Under the pieces are notes generated by a model. The model saw only the letters and a program-made list of their open reading frames with translations, was not told the DNA's origin and searched no databases. 64,000 bases of DNA from Varanus komodoensis (Eukaryota; Chordata; Lepidosauria; Squamata; Varanidae), in the NCBI RefSeq assembly GCF_004798865.1, contig NW_025336481.1, positions 19,942,742-20,006,741 of the forward strand. Reading direction: 5' to 3'. This document shows, in pieces, positions 46,563-55,989 of this stretch. The translations under genes were made by a program, and so were the position numbers. How positions within the stretch are numbered: position 1 is the stretch's first letter; each line of letters opens with the position of its first letter.

Positions 46563-47555
46563 TGAACTGGCTGCCTCAGGAGGCTAAGAGTGGTAAGGTA
46601 ATGATGGGAAGCTGTTGGAGCATAGAGCTGTCTGTGCCCTCTGGCCTGTGCCTTCAGGAGGCAGTGGAGAATGCTGTCTTGTTCCATTGCTGATGGCCAG
46701 TCTGGTCATTGGATGGGGAAGACATTTTTTCATTTGCCTCAGATAATAAAATGTCCTGGGCCAGCTCTTATGAAGGGGGACCAGCAGAAGCTGTGGCATC
46801 CCCAGGGGACTGCTGGGCTACCACAGAGATGGGCTGTTGTATGCAGAGATCTCCAAGGCACCCCTGACTAGTCTTTCCATGAGATGCAGCAGATGTGCAT
46901 GATGACTGTCCCATGAGCCACACTTCATTCTGGCTTCAGTCGAGCATTGCTGTTCCACTTTCACATGAGTGAAAGGTCAAAAGGACTTCTCTTATGGCAG
47001 AACTTTGTTCTGTTCATGAATGGGAATTTAGGAACCAAGTCATGATGTCAGCAGGATGAAGCAGGAGCACCATGGTTTCAGTCAGCCTTCTTGCCCTGTG
47101 TTGTCCAGCCTTACACCCCTTTGGCATTTTCACTAATAGGAATATAAACTGGCAAGAAAATATTGAAAAATTCTTCACTCCTGCTCTGCAATTAATGTTC
47201 TTCTGGAGCTCCACCACAAATGCCTGAGCGCCTTCCAGATCAGTGAATCTCAAACCTTATGTTCATTGGGTAACTTTTTCTGCACTGATTTATCTGCGGG
47301 GATCCCCTTGTATATATTTGTTGTTTGTTTCTTTGCCAGACCACACTGGCAAACTCTGCACATTGGCAAGGCTTTTGGGCATGCTCACGGACATCCTTTC
47401 AATTTATGTCATCCCTGCCCTGACCAGGCCTATATTAACCATTTCTAAGGCCTTGTGTAGTTGCTGTACAGCTAGAACACCAATTGTTTTCTCTATAGGT
47501 GCACGCTGACGAGAAGACTGCTAACAGTGGCTATGAGATATTTCAGCTAGCTTGG
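46563..47555. other. Unassigned sequence
   Basis: No gene recognised. The minus frame 47014-47253 and the plus frame 47243-47509 are open but have no motif. Confidence 0.4.
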
Positions 47556-47559
47556 CTGT

Positions 47560-48440
47560 GATTATTTCTTTATTTTATGTATGAATGGCTTTCTAGCATG
47601 CCATTCAAGGAACAGCCCTCCCAAGGTGGCTCACACAGTTTAAAACAGCATAAAACTACTAAGTACACAGTAGCAACTCTAGCTCCAACCTAGAAACGGC
47701 AGCAGTTAAAACTGACAGCTTGCTGCACTTCAACTGAATGAAAATGCCTTCAGAGACTGCTTAAAAGCACTACAGATGAAGCCACACATACCTCTTTGGA
47801 GAAAGAATTCCATGGTGAGCAGGGCTGGCCCTACCATTACAAAGGTTGATAATGGTGGTGCAGTGCCAAGGGTGACAAATTGTACCCTCCCTCACCTCTG
47901 CCTGGAGGGCCTGCTGCTACCTCCCCATCACCTCCCCTGGGTGTTCTGGAGAGCCCTGCCAGCTGCTGCCTCATTGTGGACTTTGCTGCAGAAAGAGGAC
48001 AATGAACCTAGCTCTCCAGACAACCTGCTTGGTTTAGCACCAGCTGCTGCTTGCCCTTGCCACAGGCAGTGGTGGCCTACCTTATCTACCCATTGCTTCT
48101 GTGCTTGGCTGGCTGGCTGGCTACTCTCTGAATTGCTCACTCAGCTGGCCACTTGCCACTCCTGTTTTCTGCCCCAGCCACATGGCTTCTTCCAGAGGTT
48201 GGCCAACCTTTTGCCCTGCAGCTGTGGCAGAAGGCAGGAGTGAATAGGCAGGTGAACAGGCTGGGGAAGGGCTGTCTTGGTTGAGCAAGTAAGTAAGGGG
48301 CTGAGCTGAGCAAGTGAGCTGGCTTGTGGGTGAGGGGAGCAGGTTGTGGTAGCAGCAGCAGCAGCACTGCTGCCTTGCCAGAGGTGGCAAAATACTTTGA
48401 GCTACGCCTGCTGGTGAGCCAGCCTTAAAACCTGGGTAGT
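47560..48440 (-). mobile_element. L2-like LINE remnant split by a hAT insertion
   Basis: The plus-strand order is a T-rich complement of an A-rich tail, 'ccctcccaaggtggctcac', 'agtttaaaacagcataaaac', 'tgccttcagagactgctta' and 'gaattccatggtgag'. That is the reverse complement of a common squamate L2-type 3' region. It continues after the hAT element as 'ccagccttaaaacc'. No coding frame is readable. Confidence 0.5.
47820..48410 (+). mobile_element. hAT-type non-autonomous transposon, 591 bp
   Basis: It starts CAGGGCTGGCCCTACC and ends 'gagctacgcctg'. The ends agree only in part when reversed (CAGG then T-G-C positions). The flanks are ATGGTGAG (47812-47819) and CTGGTGAG (48411-48418), an 8-bp duplication with one mismatch. 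No transposase is present. The interior is CTG/GCTG-rich with a (GGCT)n stretch at 48104-48121 and GCA-rich sequence near 48350, which explains long stop-poor frames such as 47776-48243. It inserted into an older LINE copy. Confidence 0.75.
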
Positions 48441-49822
48441 TAGTCCTTCATAAACTGGTCCCAAACAGTTTGGTTACCGCACCTTTAAATTACCAGTCTT
48501 CTGACTGAAGAAGCATTTGATAAGCTTCTGAGCAACTCCAAGTTTCTCTGGAACAGGAGTGTAATTCATCTTGGTTTGAACTAGATTTTTTTCTTTCCTG
48601 CTCCAGTTGAATGGATAGGATGGGATTCTGTATTTTTCAGAAAGTAGCATCTGCACTACATGGGTTGGTGCATGTGACGGGGTTGGCAAAACTGACCATG
48701 CCCCCTAGTCCCCTGAAAATGTACTGAAAATTGTGGGAGACACAACTGAGTGGGGTGACCTGTGGTGTGTGTTTTTGGGAAATTGGGCAGAGGCACCTTC
48801 TGTGAGTGAAGCCTTTCTGTTCACAGAAGGCAGATTGTATATCCAACCCCCACATGAATTTCTCTCTTTGATATATTACTGGCTTAGTCAGCTCAAAACT
48901 TTGCAAAATTTCTGCTGCTCCCTTATTAGGAACTTCACTGTCTGAACAGTCCCCTTTAGGGGCTTGCTACCAATTGAATTTGGCCAGCCCTGTTTGCATC
49001 TGTGCCTAATAACTGCTCTCACAAATAGGTTCACAGTGTGCCCAGATTGCTACTGGCCTGTCAGGGGCTAGGTCACTTTTTGTATTCAACTGCTGACTGG
49101 CATGCTGGTGACTTGGGTGCAAGGTGGACTTCTTGAAAAAACTCATGGCTGCATCCTTGTTCAAACCAGGTTGGCCCATACAGTGACGCCTCCAGATTCT
49201 TAAGGACTCTTGGTCAGGACAGCCTGAAAGGGCCTCCTTGCACAGTGGCACACCTTCTCATCACCACTGTTGTGACCTGCTATTGCTCCTCTCTCCCATC
49301 ACTGCTGCCACTTGCTTGCCTGATAGCAGAGCACCTGCAAGTGATCTGGCTGTGGCATCGCTTGCGCCTCTTCCTTGCTGCCACCGCTGTTAGCGCCAGA
49401 GCCAGAGGCGGGTCAATAGGCAGGTAATAATGGGGGATTATGCCAGGGTCCTCCAGCCAGTGCTGGACTGTAGGCCCTTGTTAGGTGGTGGACCATACCC
49501 ACCCGAGACATGACCTCCATAGCTATATACTAAAACAAACACTCTCAGAAGGTTAGGTGAGTGAGCTCTAATGTCTAAATATTGACTTTTGTAGCCATAG
49601 ACATTGAGAGCCCCTGAAGTAGGATCCTGGTTATGCAACTCTGATAGATAAATAAAACATAATCTTAAGACATCCTTACTTTTTAAGTGCTGAGTTGAAA
49701 TGCAGCACTGATCTATGAATAAGGCAGCTGCCAATATTAGTGTGGTGAAGATTAGCTCGGCAAGGTCCAAGGCCATCCCTTGGACACAATGGGAATATTT
49801 GTTGTGATTTTCTCTTATCTAT
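48441..49822. other. Unassigned sequence
   Basis: No gene recognised. A 112-codon open frame on the minus strand (49438-49776) has a hydrophobic start and no known motif; see the rejected list. Confidence 0.4.
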
Positions 49823-49965
49823 CTCATAAGAAGAATGGAAATGGACAATCTTTTTTACCTCATAAGAAGAATGGAAATGGACAATCTTTTTTACCTCATA
49901 AGAAGAATGGAAATGGACAATCTTTTTACCTCATAAGAAGAATGGAAATAGACAATCTTTTTTAA
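49823..49965 (+). repeat. 36-bp minisatellite, four copies
   Basis: Four direct copies of a 36-bp unit that starts CTCATAAGAAGAATGGAAAT. Copies lie at 49823-49858, 49859-49894, 49895-49929 (one T shorter) and 49930-49965. They are nearly identical, so the array is young. The unit length is a multiple of three, so a plus-strand frame reads HKKNGNGQSFLP repeatedly until the short third copy shifts it. Start context is poor and no gene is attached. Confidence 0.95.
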
Positions 49966-50270
49966 GCGGAAGGATTTGTGGCTCTTGACATTCTTACTGC
50001 ATGAATAGGCTAATTTAAGTGGTTTAAGGCACAAGTACTTGCATATTTTCACATGGAAAAAAGGCCTACAACTCCTAGCATGTCCGAGCCAGCATTTCTT
50101 TGCAGATCACAGAATACTTATTCAAGTTAAACCTTTTAATGTAAAAAAAGGTTTTATTTTAAAGAAAATTTTGAGACAAGGTCTAGAGTAGCATTACTTA
50201 CAACAAAGGATACTTCTTTACCGTGTACTTAAGTTGTTTTGATATCCATTTAGCTGCCTAACTCAAAGAG
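49966..50270. other. Unassigned AT-rich sequence
   Basis: Nothing recognised. The phrase 'caactcctagcatgtccgag' may be one arm of the fold-back family. Confidence 0.4.
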
Positions 50271-50274
50271 ACTT

Positions 50275-50535
50275 GTATTTTTTTTATTTTTTTATTTGTT
50301 TATTATATTTATATCTTACCTTTTTTCCTTGCAAGGAATTCACAGCAGCTTACATAAGTTTCTTCCTCCTGCTCTCACTTTTATCCTCACAACAACAACC
50401 CTGTGAGGTAGGTTGGGCTGAGAGTGAGTGCCTGGCTCAAAGTCATTCAGTGAGCTCCATGGCTAAGTGGGGACTAGAACCAGCTTGCATGAGTCCCAGT
50501 CTTGCACTCTTAATTTCTACACTGTGTGGGCTTGC
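50275..50535 (-). mobile_element. CORE/MIR-like SINE, diverged copy
   Basis: The layout is as at 37583-37824: a T-rich complement of the tail, 'acaacaaccctgtgaggtag', 'gttgggctgagagtga', 'ggactagaacc' (B box reversed) and a decayed head 'taatttctacactgtgtggg'. More substitutions than in the 37.6-kb copy suggest greater age. Confidence 0.8.
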
Positions 50536-51110
50536 TTGTAACTGTGGCCTGCTAATTTTCTGGTAGAGGTGGTGAGCCCCCAGAACTTAGTAGTTCAAGC
50601 AACCCTAAGAGGTGGGAGTTATTATTAAACCAGTGTGAAACTGCAGTACAAACATGCCCACAGCATGAGCTACTATTTCAAGGGGAAAGAAGGGTAGGTA
50701 ATTACCCTAGAGTACCACCTACCAACATCAGGACAGGCGCTAAGGTGTACAACTCACTTTGTTTAACAACTACATATTTGTAGGACCAGCATCTCTACAT
50801 GAAGGCCCACACAATTCACAGGGTGGTTCTGCTTTGCAGAGGTGCTCACCATATTTTGGGCATGTCCATCATTTTCTTTCCCAAATACAGTTCCTGTATT
50901 TCTGCACTCAGCAGAAACAAAATGTTCATGCTATTGATTGGCTGACCCTTACGCCAGTCACAAAGCTTCATCCTCTTGTTCTTGCAGCAATTTTTAAACT
51001 CTAAAAAAGTATAGTGAAGTTTTTTTAAAGGTATCAAACACATTTCTGAACAGGAGAAGCAAAACCAAAACATTTAACCGTTTGAAGGAAATTTGGAAAT
51101 CATATATACC
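50536..51110. other. Unassigned sequence
   Basis: No gene or named repeat recognised. Confidence 0.4.
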
Positions 51111-51114
51111 AACT

Positions 51115-51190
51115 CCTTCAACCTGATGCCCTCCAGTGTTTCTCTACAACTCCAGTCATGGGAATGAGAATTCAACCCTTCTGGAAGGTA
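51115..51190. mobile_element. Fold-back MITE copy, short
   Basis: 'tcaacctgatgccctccag' on the left and 'caacccttctggaaggt' on the right, with 'caactccagtcatggg' between. This is a reduced, diverged copy of the family at 43.3 kb. Confidence 0.5.
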
Positions 51191-51305
51191 CACAGCAGTC
51201 TCCCCAGTGGCCTTCCATTTTCTGCTTAAATTTCTTCAACAAAAGGAAACCTCCAGTTTCCCAAGGCAGTCTTTTCCACTGTCAAACAGCTCTTACAGCT
51301 TGATA

Positions 51306-51491
51306 TAGGGCTTGGCCAAGACATTTGGCTGACTAAGGTACAGGCCTACCTCCCCAGACTTTATGTACAGAAGCTGTGTGGCCAAGCATTTGAACCTGAC
51401 TTGAACATTGGAGATGGGGCAGTGTCCACCACCCCACCTGAGGGCAGTAGTGTAGTTTAAGGCAGCAGACTGCCCGGCACATCTGGCCCTG
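51306..51491. mobile_element. hAT-type element, diverged, about 186 bp
   Basis: The left end TAGGGCTTGGCC and the right end, reversed, CAGGGCCAGATG resemble the hAT family ends. Inner 'ggctgactaagg' and 'ttaaggcagcagact' fit the same family. No flank duplication is visible. Confidence 0.4.
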
Positions 51492-51512
51492 ACCTCTAAC
51501 ACCATGTCACTG

Positions 51513-51525
51513 CCCCCCCCCCCCC
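51513..51525. repeat. Poly-C run
   Basis: An uninterrupted run of C, just beyond the hAT-like element. Confidence 0.9.
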
Positions 51526-52467
51526 ACTTTGGCATCTGTTGTCTGGGGAGGATGCTTCATTTTGCCTCACAGCAGGACACTCCCTAGTTAGGTAGCTTCT
51601 CATAATGCAGAAGGTGCTTAAGAGAACAACAAAACAGATGCTCCTTTAAGCTTGGTGGGATTGCTGGTTGGGGCAGGGAGAGAAAACAGCTTTGGATCTG
51701 GGTGCTCCTTTATAAGGCATTATAAAGGAGAAAACAGAGATCACTCCACATTTGGAAAAACCCAGACTGAGGATTTACCTATTTGAAAGATGTCAATGCA
51801 TGGCCCAAGTTTGCCAGAGTTACAGCTGCAGTGGAGGCCCTAATTACATGTGTGAAGCACCAGGCAGGGAGGCTGCCTCTGCCCCACCTAAGTGGTACCC
51901 CTGCCTGGCTGGGTCAAAGGCAGACCTTGAAGGCCCCAAATGCCACCCTCTCTTAGCAGCTTGAATTCATTTAAAACAAATCCTGAAAGTAGAAAAGGTA
52001 AAAGGCATTCTGGAAAGCCATTCTGTAATTTTGTGCCTTAAAAAAATAAGAACCATGTTTTTCCCCTGCAGTAGGAAACTTTACAAATAAATGGGCTATA
52101 GGAGTAACCCCCTGTGCAAATTATGAGGAGTGAAGGAAAGAGGAGGTAGAATAGCTGCAGGATTGTATAAAGAAAGGCAAAAGGGAACATGGAAAGGGTT
52201 CCTTGCTCAAGTGTGCAGTAGAGTTATATGTCTGCTTAGGGCTGCACTCATCTTCCTTTTAAATACCAAACACGGAAGAGCCATTTCCACAATTAATGGA
52301 GGCTTAACCTAGACCCCTTCTTTGCTCTGAGGCAGACCACTGCTGCCTTCCTTGGTTTCTCCAGATGATCAGTTCAAAGGATTTTAGCTTTGTTTGGATT
52401 TTCCTGCAAGTTCGTATTCAATGGGAAGAGACAGCAGGGAGGGCAGAAGAGTCTGCTATGGGTGGAG
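51526..52467. other. Unassigned sequence
   Basis: No gene or named repeat recognised. Confidence 0.4.
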
Positions 52468-52625
52468 GGCAGCACAGGCTCTCTGGTAGGTCACCTGCTT
52501 CACACAGAAGTTTCAGGCTCAATCCCCAGCATTTCTGTATTGGGCTGGTAAAAATTCAGCCTGAAGTCCTAGGGAGCGGCTGCCAATCAGTGTTGACAAG
52601 ATTGGGCTAGGTGGCCTGATGGAAT
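52468..52625 (+). mobile_element. tRNA-derived SINE, diverged copy
   Basis: The head 'ctctctggtaggtcacctgc' (A-box region) and 'caggctcaatccccagc' (B box) resemble tRNA-Ala. The body has 'gagcggctgccaatcagtg' and the tail 'gggctaggtggcctgatgg'. It is the same family as 6082-6252, here on the plus strand. The poly-A-like end and target duplication are not clear. Confidence 0.7.
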
Positions 52626-54330
52626 CCTTAGGAGTAAACATCTGGTTGTACACACAATTTAGGAGATGAATATGGTTAATGCTTCTTCCTTGCCTACAGT
52701 CACAGGCAGACTTGCCCCGGCCTTTCCAAGCTAGTTTAAATTCTGGGGTGGATTATCTGCTTGACCTGTGGCATTCAAATATTCTGGGCTGATCCAAGGA
52801 ATAGCGCTATCCCAATCCCTACAGTCTGACTCTGGGTGAGGCAACCTCCTGTGTTCCACTGGAGAGAAAGAAATAAAAACAAATGGTTGATGATATGAAT
52901 TGCAGCACATCAGAGTGGAAGTGTTTAGCCTGTGCAGGGCGATTCTGAAGATGAAGGATTCGTTTTAATATATGCAGAGCACTAGTGCTACCCAATGACA
53001 TATATTTGGTGGTGGCTTTGGGGAAATCATTTGGCCATATTTTACTTGTGTTAAGGGGATCTCTGAACACAGAACTCCAGGAAGGGTGACTTTGCAGCCT
53101 GTTTGAAAAAGATGGAAGGAAGACAGATGTCAAACTGTCTCAGTCAGGGAGGCAAAATCATGGTATCTACTGAAAGAGTTGTGCTAACAAAAATGACAAA
53201 CAATTAATTGTGTTCTTCGTGTTCGTCCCTTGATTTGTAGGAAGGAAGAAAGAAAAAAGGAAAGAGAAAGAAATTGGGTGGGGGGGGGAGAGAACAAACT
53301 ACGCCAGGACAGCTGGCATTGCAGCTCTGTCTGCCACAAAACAAGGAAGCAAGAAGGGCTGTCAGTCACAGATGGCTTAATTAGTCCTCAGAGGTAGCGT
53401 AATTAGACCCTTCCTTCAGATCCAAGTTTTTTTCAGTAAAGATCACTCCAAAGCTAATAATACATAAAAGAGGGTAATGAAAAGGAAACTAAGAAGGAGA
53501 AAAGTGAGGAAACGGAGGAAAGTGAAAGAGGGAGAAAGTACTTAAGCAAGAATTTAGCAGCATGTAATTATTTCTTTCACATTTCCTCTTATTTGCTGCT
53601 GTAACCCAATTCTGGTGGATGTTGTACTGTTGGATGTTGCAAGCAGGATGGATGCAAATAGCCTCTCTTGAAGTAGCAGCACAAGTAGACCTTGATAGGC
53701 AAAGCCTGTTTTCCAGGGGGAGATGTTTCTGAGGCCCAGTCCCTTCTTCCCACAGAGCAGACAGGGACCCTCTCCCTGGGTGCTTGCTAGATGTCACGTG
53801 CATGGGTAGCAGTCATCCAACTCATCTGTGTTGCAAAATTCTAGTAACCCCTGATCCTGCCTGGTGGTTTTGCAGAGGAGACTTACAGGATGGAGGGAGC
53901 CTGAAGAGAAAGCAGCAGTGACTGTGGCCCGTTTCAGGCATTGCAGGAGCAAACACAGGTGTGCCACTGAACATAACACTCAACAGGACCTGTACCTGTA
54001 CATGTTTGCAAGCATGTATCAGTTGCATTCATACATCAAACTGTACACTCAAAACTGTACACTCAAAACACCTCATTAGACATGTCTAAGGCAGGGCTTC
54101 TAGAGCAGTTGTATAAAATTTGTGTTAAGTTTATCAGAAGGAATAGGAAAGACTGCATTGGTGTCTTCTTCAAAACAGTTAAAGAAATGTGATATAAAAT
54201 ATAAGTAATCAATTACATTTCAGTCTGGTCTCATAGAGCTGAAGCTTCCTTCATCAATCACTTAGTATTTCTGACAGTGATTAGATCCCTCTTTTTTCTG
54301 CTCAGCATGTGAAATTCCACAATGTGTGGT
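52626..54330. other. Unassigned sequence
   Basis: No gene recognised. Purine-rich stretches (GGAA/GAAA, 53238-53290) include a run of G. Frames of about 100 codons on the minus strand have no motif. Confidence 0.4.
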
Positions 54331-54333
54331 ATT

Positions 54334-54442
54334 AAAGATGTTTTGGCTCATGATTTCCATCATCCCTAGCCAGCAGAGACAATGGTTATAGTGAGGGATA
54401 ATAGAAGTTGTATGTGAGAACATCTGAGGGCCACACCTGAGG
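54334..54442. mobile_element. Fold-back MITE copy
   Basis: 'aagatgttttggctcatgat' then 'ttccatcatccctagccagc' on the left, 'gagggataatagaagttgta' then 'gaacatctgagggccac' on the right. The arms are reverse complements with several changes. Same family as 2957 and 43310. Confidence 0.6.
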
Positions 54443-54900
54443 CTTTTTAATTTCCTGGGCTTGCAGCTACCCTAGGCATTTAAAAAATGGCAAAAGAAGA
54501 AATGTCAACCCTTCAGGAGTACATGGAGACTAGCAAATTATAGCACATTTTACATCAGCCTTTCTGTACCAGCATTGGTTCAGTCATTGATAATGGGAGT
54601 TGGGCCTCTGTAACAAACATGCAATAACTTCCAAATTCCACCATAGTTCTGCCTATCATCTCCCTTCCTGTTCCTCCTCTTCTACCTCCAAATCAGTTTT
54701 TAAAATATTTCACAGTGAAATATAGGGTGATCCCTGAACAGAACTATTTGGCAGACTACCTGACACTGATGACCAACTCAGGAAACCTTGTGCGACTGCT
54801 TCATGAGGGGCTATTGTAAACAATGAGCCTGTACTTTTTGCTTTTAATTCCCTCTGCCTTCACCTCACTGTCTATAATCAACTATCCATATTTATTCTTG
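54443..54900. other. Unassigned sequence
   Basis: No gene or named repeat recognised. Confidence 0.4.
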
Positions 54901-54907
54901 AAACTCT

Positions 54908-55030
54908 TAATAACTCTTCATGCATCTGATAAAGTAGATTGCCCTTAATGAAAAATTATGCCATGATGAATTTGTCTATCTTTAAGGTGCCAGAAGACTC
55001 TTTTTTTCCATAACTGTACAGCTACCCCTT
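54908..55030 (-). repeat. Dispersed repeat of uncertain class, minus copy
   Basis: On the minus strand: 'gtagctgtacagttatgg', 'agagtcttctggcacctta', 'attcatcatggcataat' and 'ctactttatcagatgcatg'. This is the same family as the arms at 34.9-35.3 kb. I suspect a Penelope-like element but the class is not proven. Confidence 0.5.
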
Positions 55031-55034
55031 TGGA

Positions 55035-55035
<1 letters not shown>

Positions 55036-55089
<54 letters not shown>
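55036..55089. repeat. (CT)n microsatellite, about 26 units
   Basis: An almost pure CT array directly next to the preceding repeat fragment. It is the longest microsatellite of the window. Confidence 0.97.
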
Positions 55090-55090
<1 letters not shown>

Positions 55091-55825
55091 AGCCCATTTC
55101 ATTTCAGTGAAGGAGTTTGACATTTTGAAGCCCAAAGCTCACTCCCTACCTAAAGAGGAGTCACTATGTCCTACAGCCAAGATGACATGGCACGAGCTTT
55201 GAATTTGGCTGTTTTCTGATATTTCTTTTAAGATGAAGCATGAGTCATATAAGGCATACAAAATTATGCTTGAATAGCTGAATCAGGAGCCAAAATAACA
55301 ATATTCAGTTCACCGGGAATGATCCCCAAGTAGGATTAGAATGGCTTTTTGCAGGGAACTTCTGAATCACAACATAAAAATGATGACAATTTCTGATACT
55401 TGACCCAATATCAGTGTTAAATGGTGGTGTCACAGCAGCAATAAGTGTGCAGTCAGCTAACAAAAAGAGAGCCCGTATGCAACAAAAGAGGAGAAAATGT
55501 GTGTGTAGAGGGATGGTAGGGGTAGGGGTAGCGGGCATGCTTTACAGTTTGGATCAGTGGGAACCAAATCGTTGTCCACTGTAGAGACTGTTCCAGTAAT
55601 TGAATCATGTGTTTAGCAACATTCACTTTCCTTGCTCTTGTAATGGAAGACAGCACAGAAAGATACTTATGGCCTATAAGGAGTTCATGTGAAAGATGCA
55701 TTTCTAGAAAAATGGCCACCCATATCATTGATATTCTATAACATTCTAGGGCAAAAATATTCTAGAATAAATGACAATGAAGTTCTGCAAAATCAAAAGG
55801 GTATTTTTTATTACAGGTTAAACTG
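55090..55825. other. Unassigned sequence
   Basis: No gene or named repeat recognised. A short GGTAGGGGTAG repeat lies at 55514-55530. Confidence 0.4.
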
Positions 55826-55826
55826 T

Positions 55827-55985
55827 ATAGGTAGCCATGTTGATCTGTATGAACAGGATTGAATGAATAAATAAATAAATCTCAAATCCACACTTGGACA
55901 ATATCTTTATTAGGATCAACTAAATGTTGCAAAAGACTGTGCAAGCATTCTTAAGGACTTTAAATCAGGCTTGTTGGAACAGACA
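55827..55985 (+). repeat. Dispersed repeat of uncertain class, plus copy
   Basis: Begins 'ataggtagccatgttgatct' and continues through 'gtatgaacag' and a short (AAAT)n to 'atctttattaggatcaacta'. This is the start of the same family as at 54.9 kb, or of a close relative, in the other orientation. Confidence 0.45.
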
Positions 55986-55989
55986 GCAA

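Noticed and set aside
47776-48243. 155-codon plus-strand frame
   Set aside because: It spans the boundary of a hAT-type transposon and is made of its CTG/GCTG-rich interior.
49438-49776. 112-codon minus-strand frame with hydrophobic N-terminus, as a small membrane protein
   Set aside because: No recognisable family or promoter; the size is within what chance gives in a 64-kb window read in six frames.
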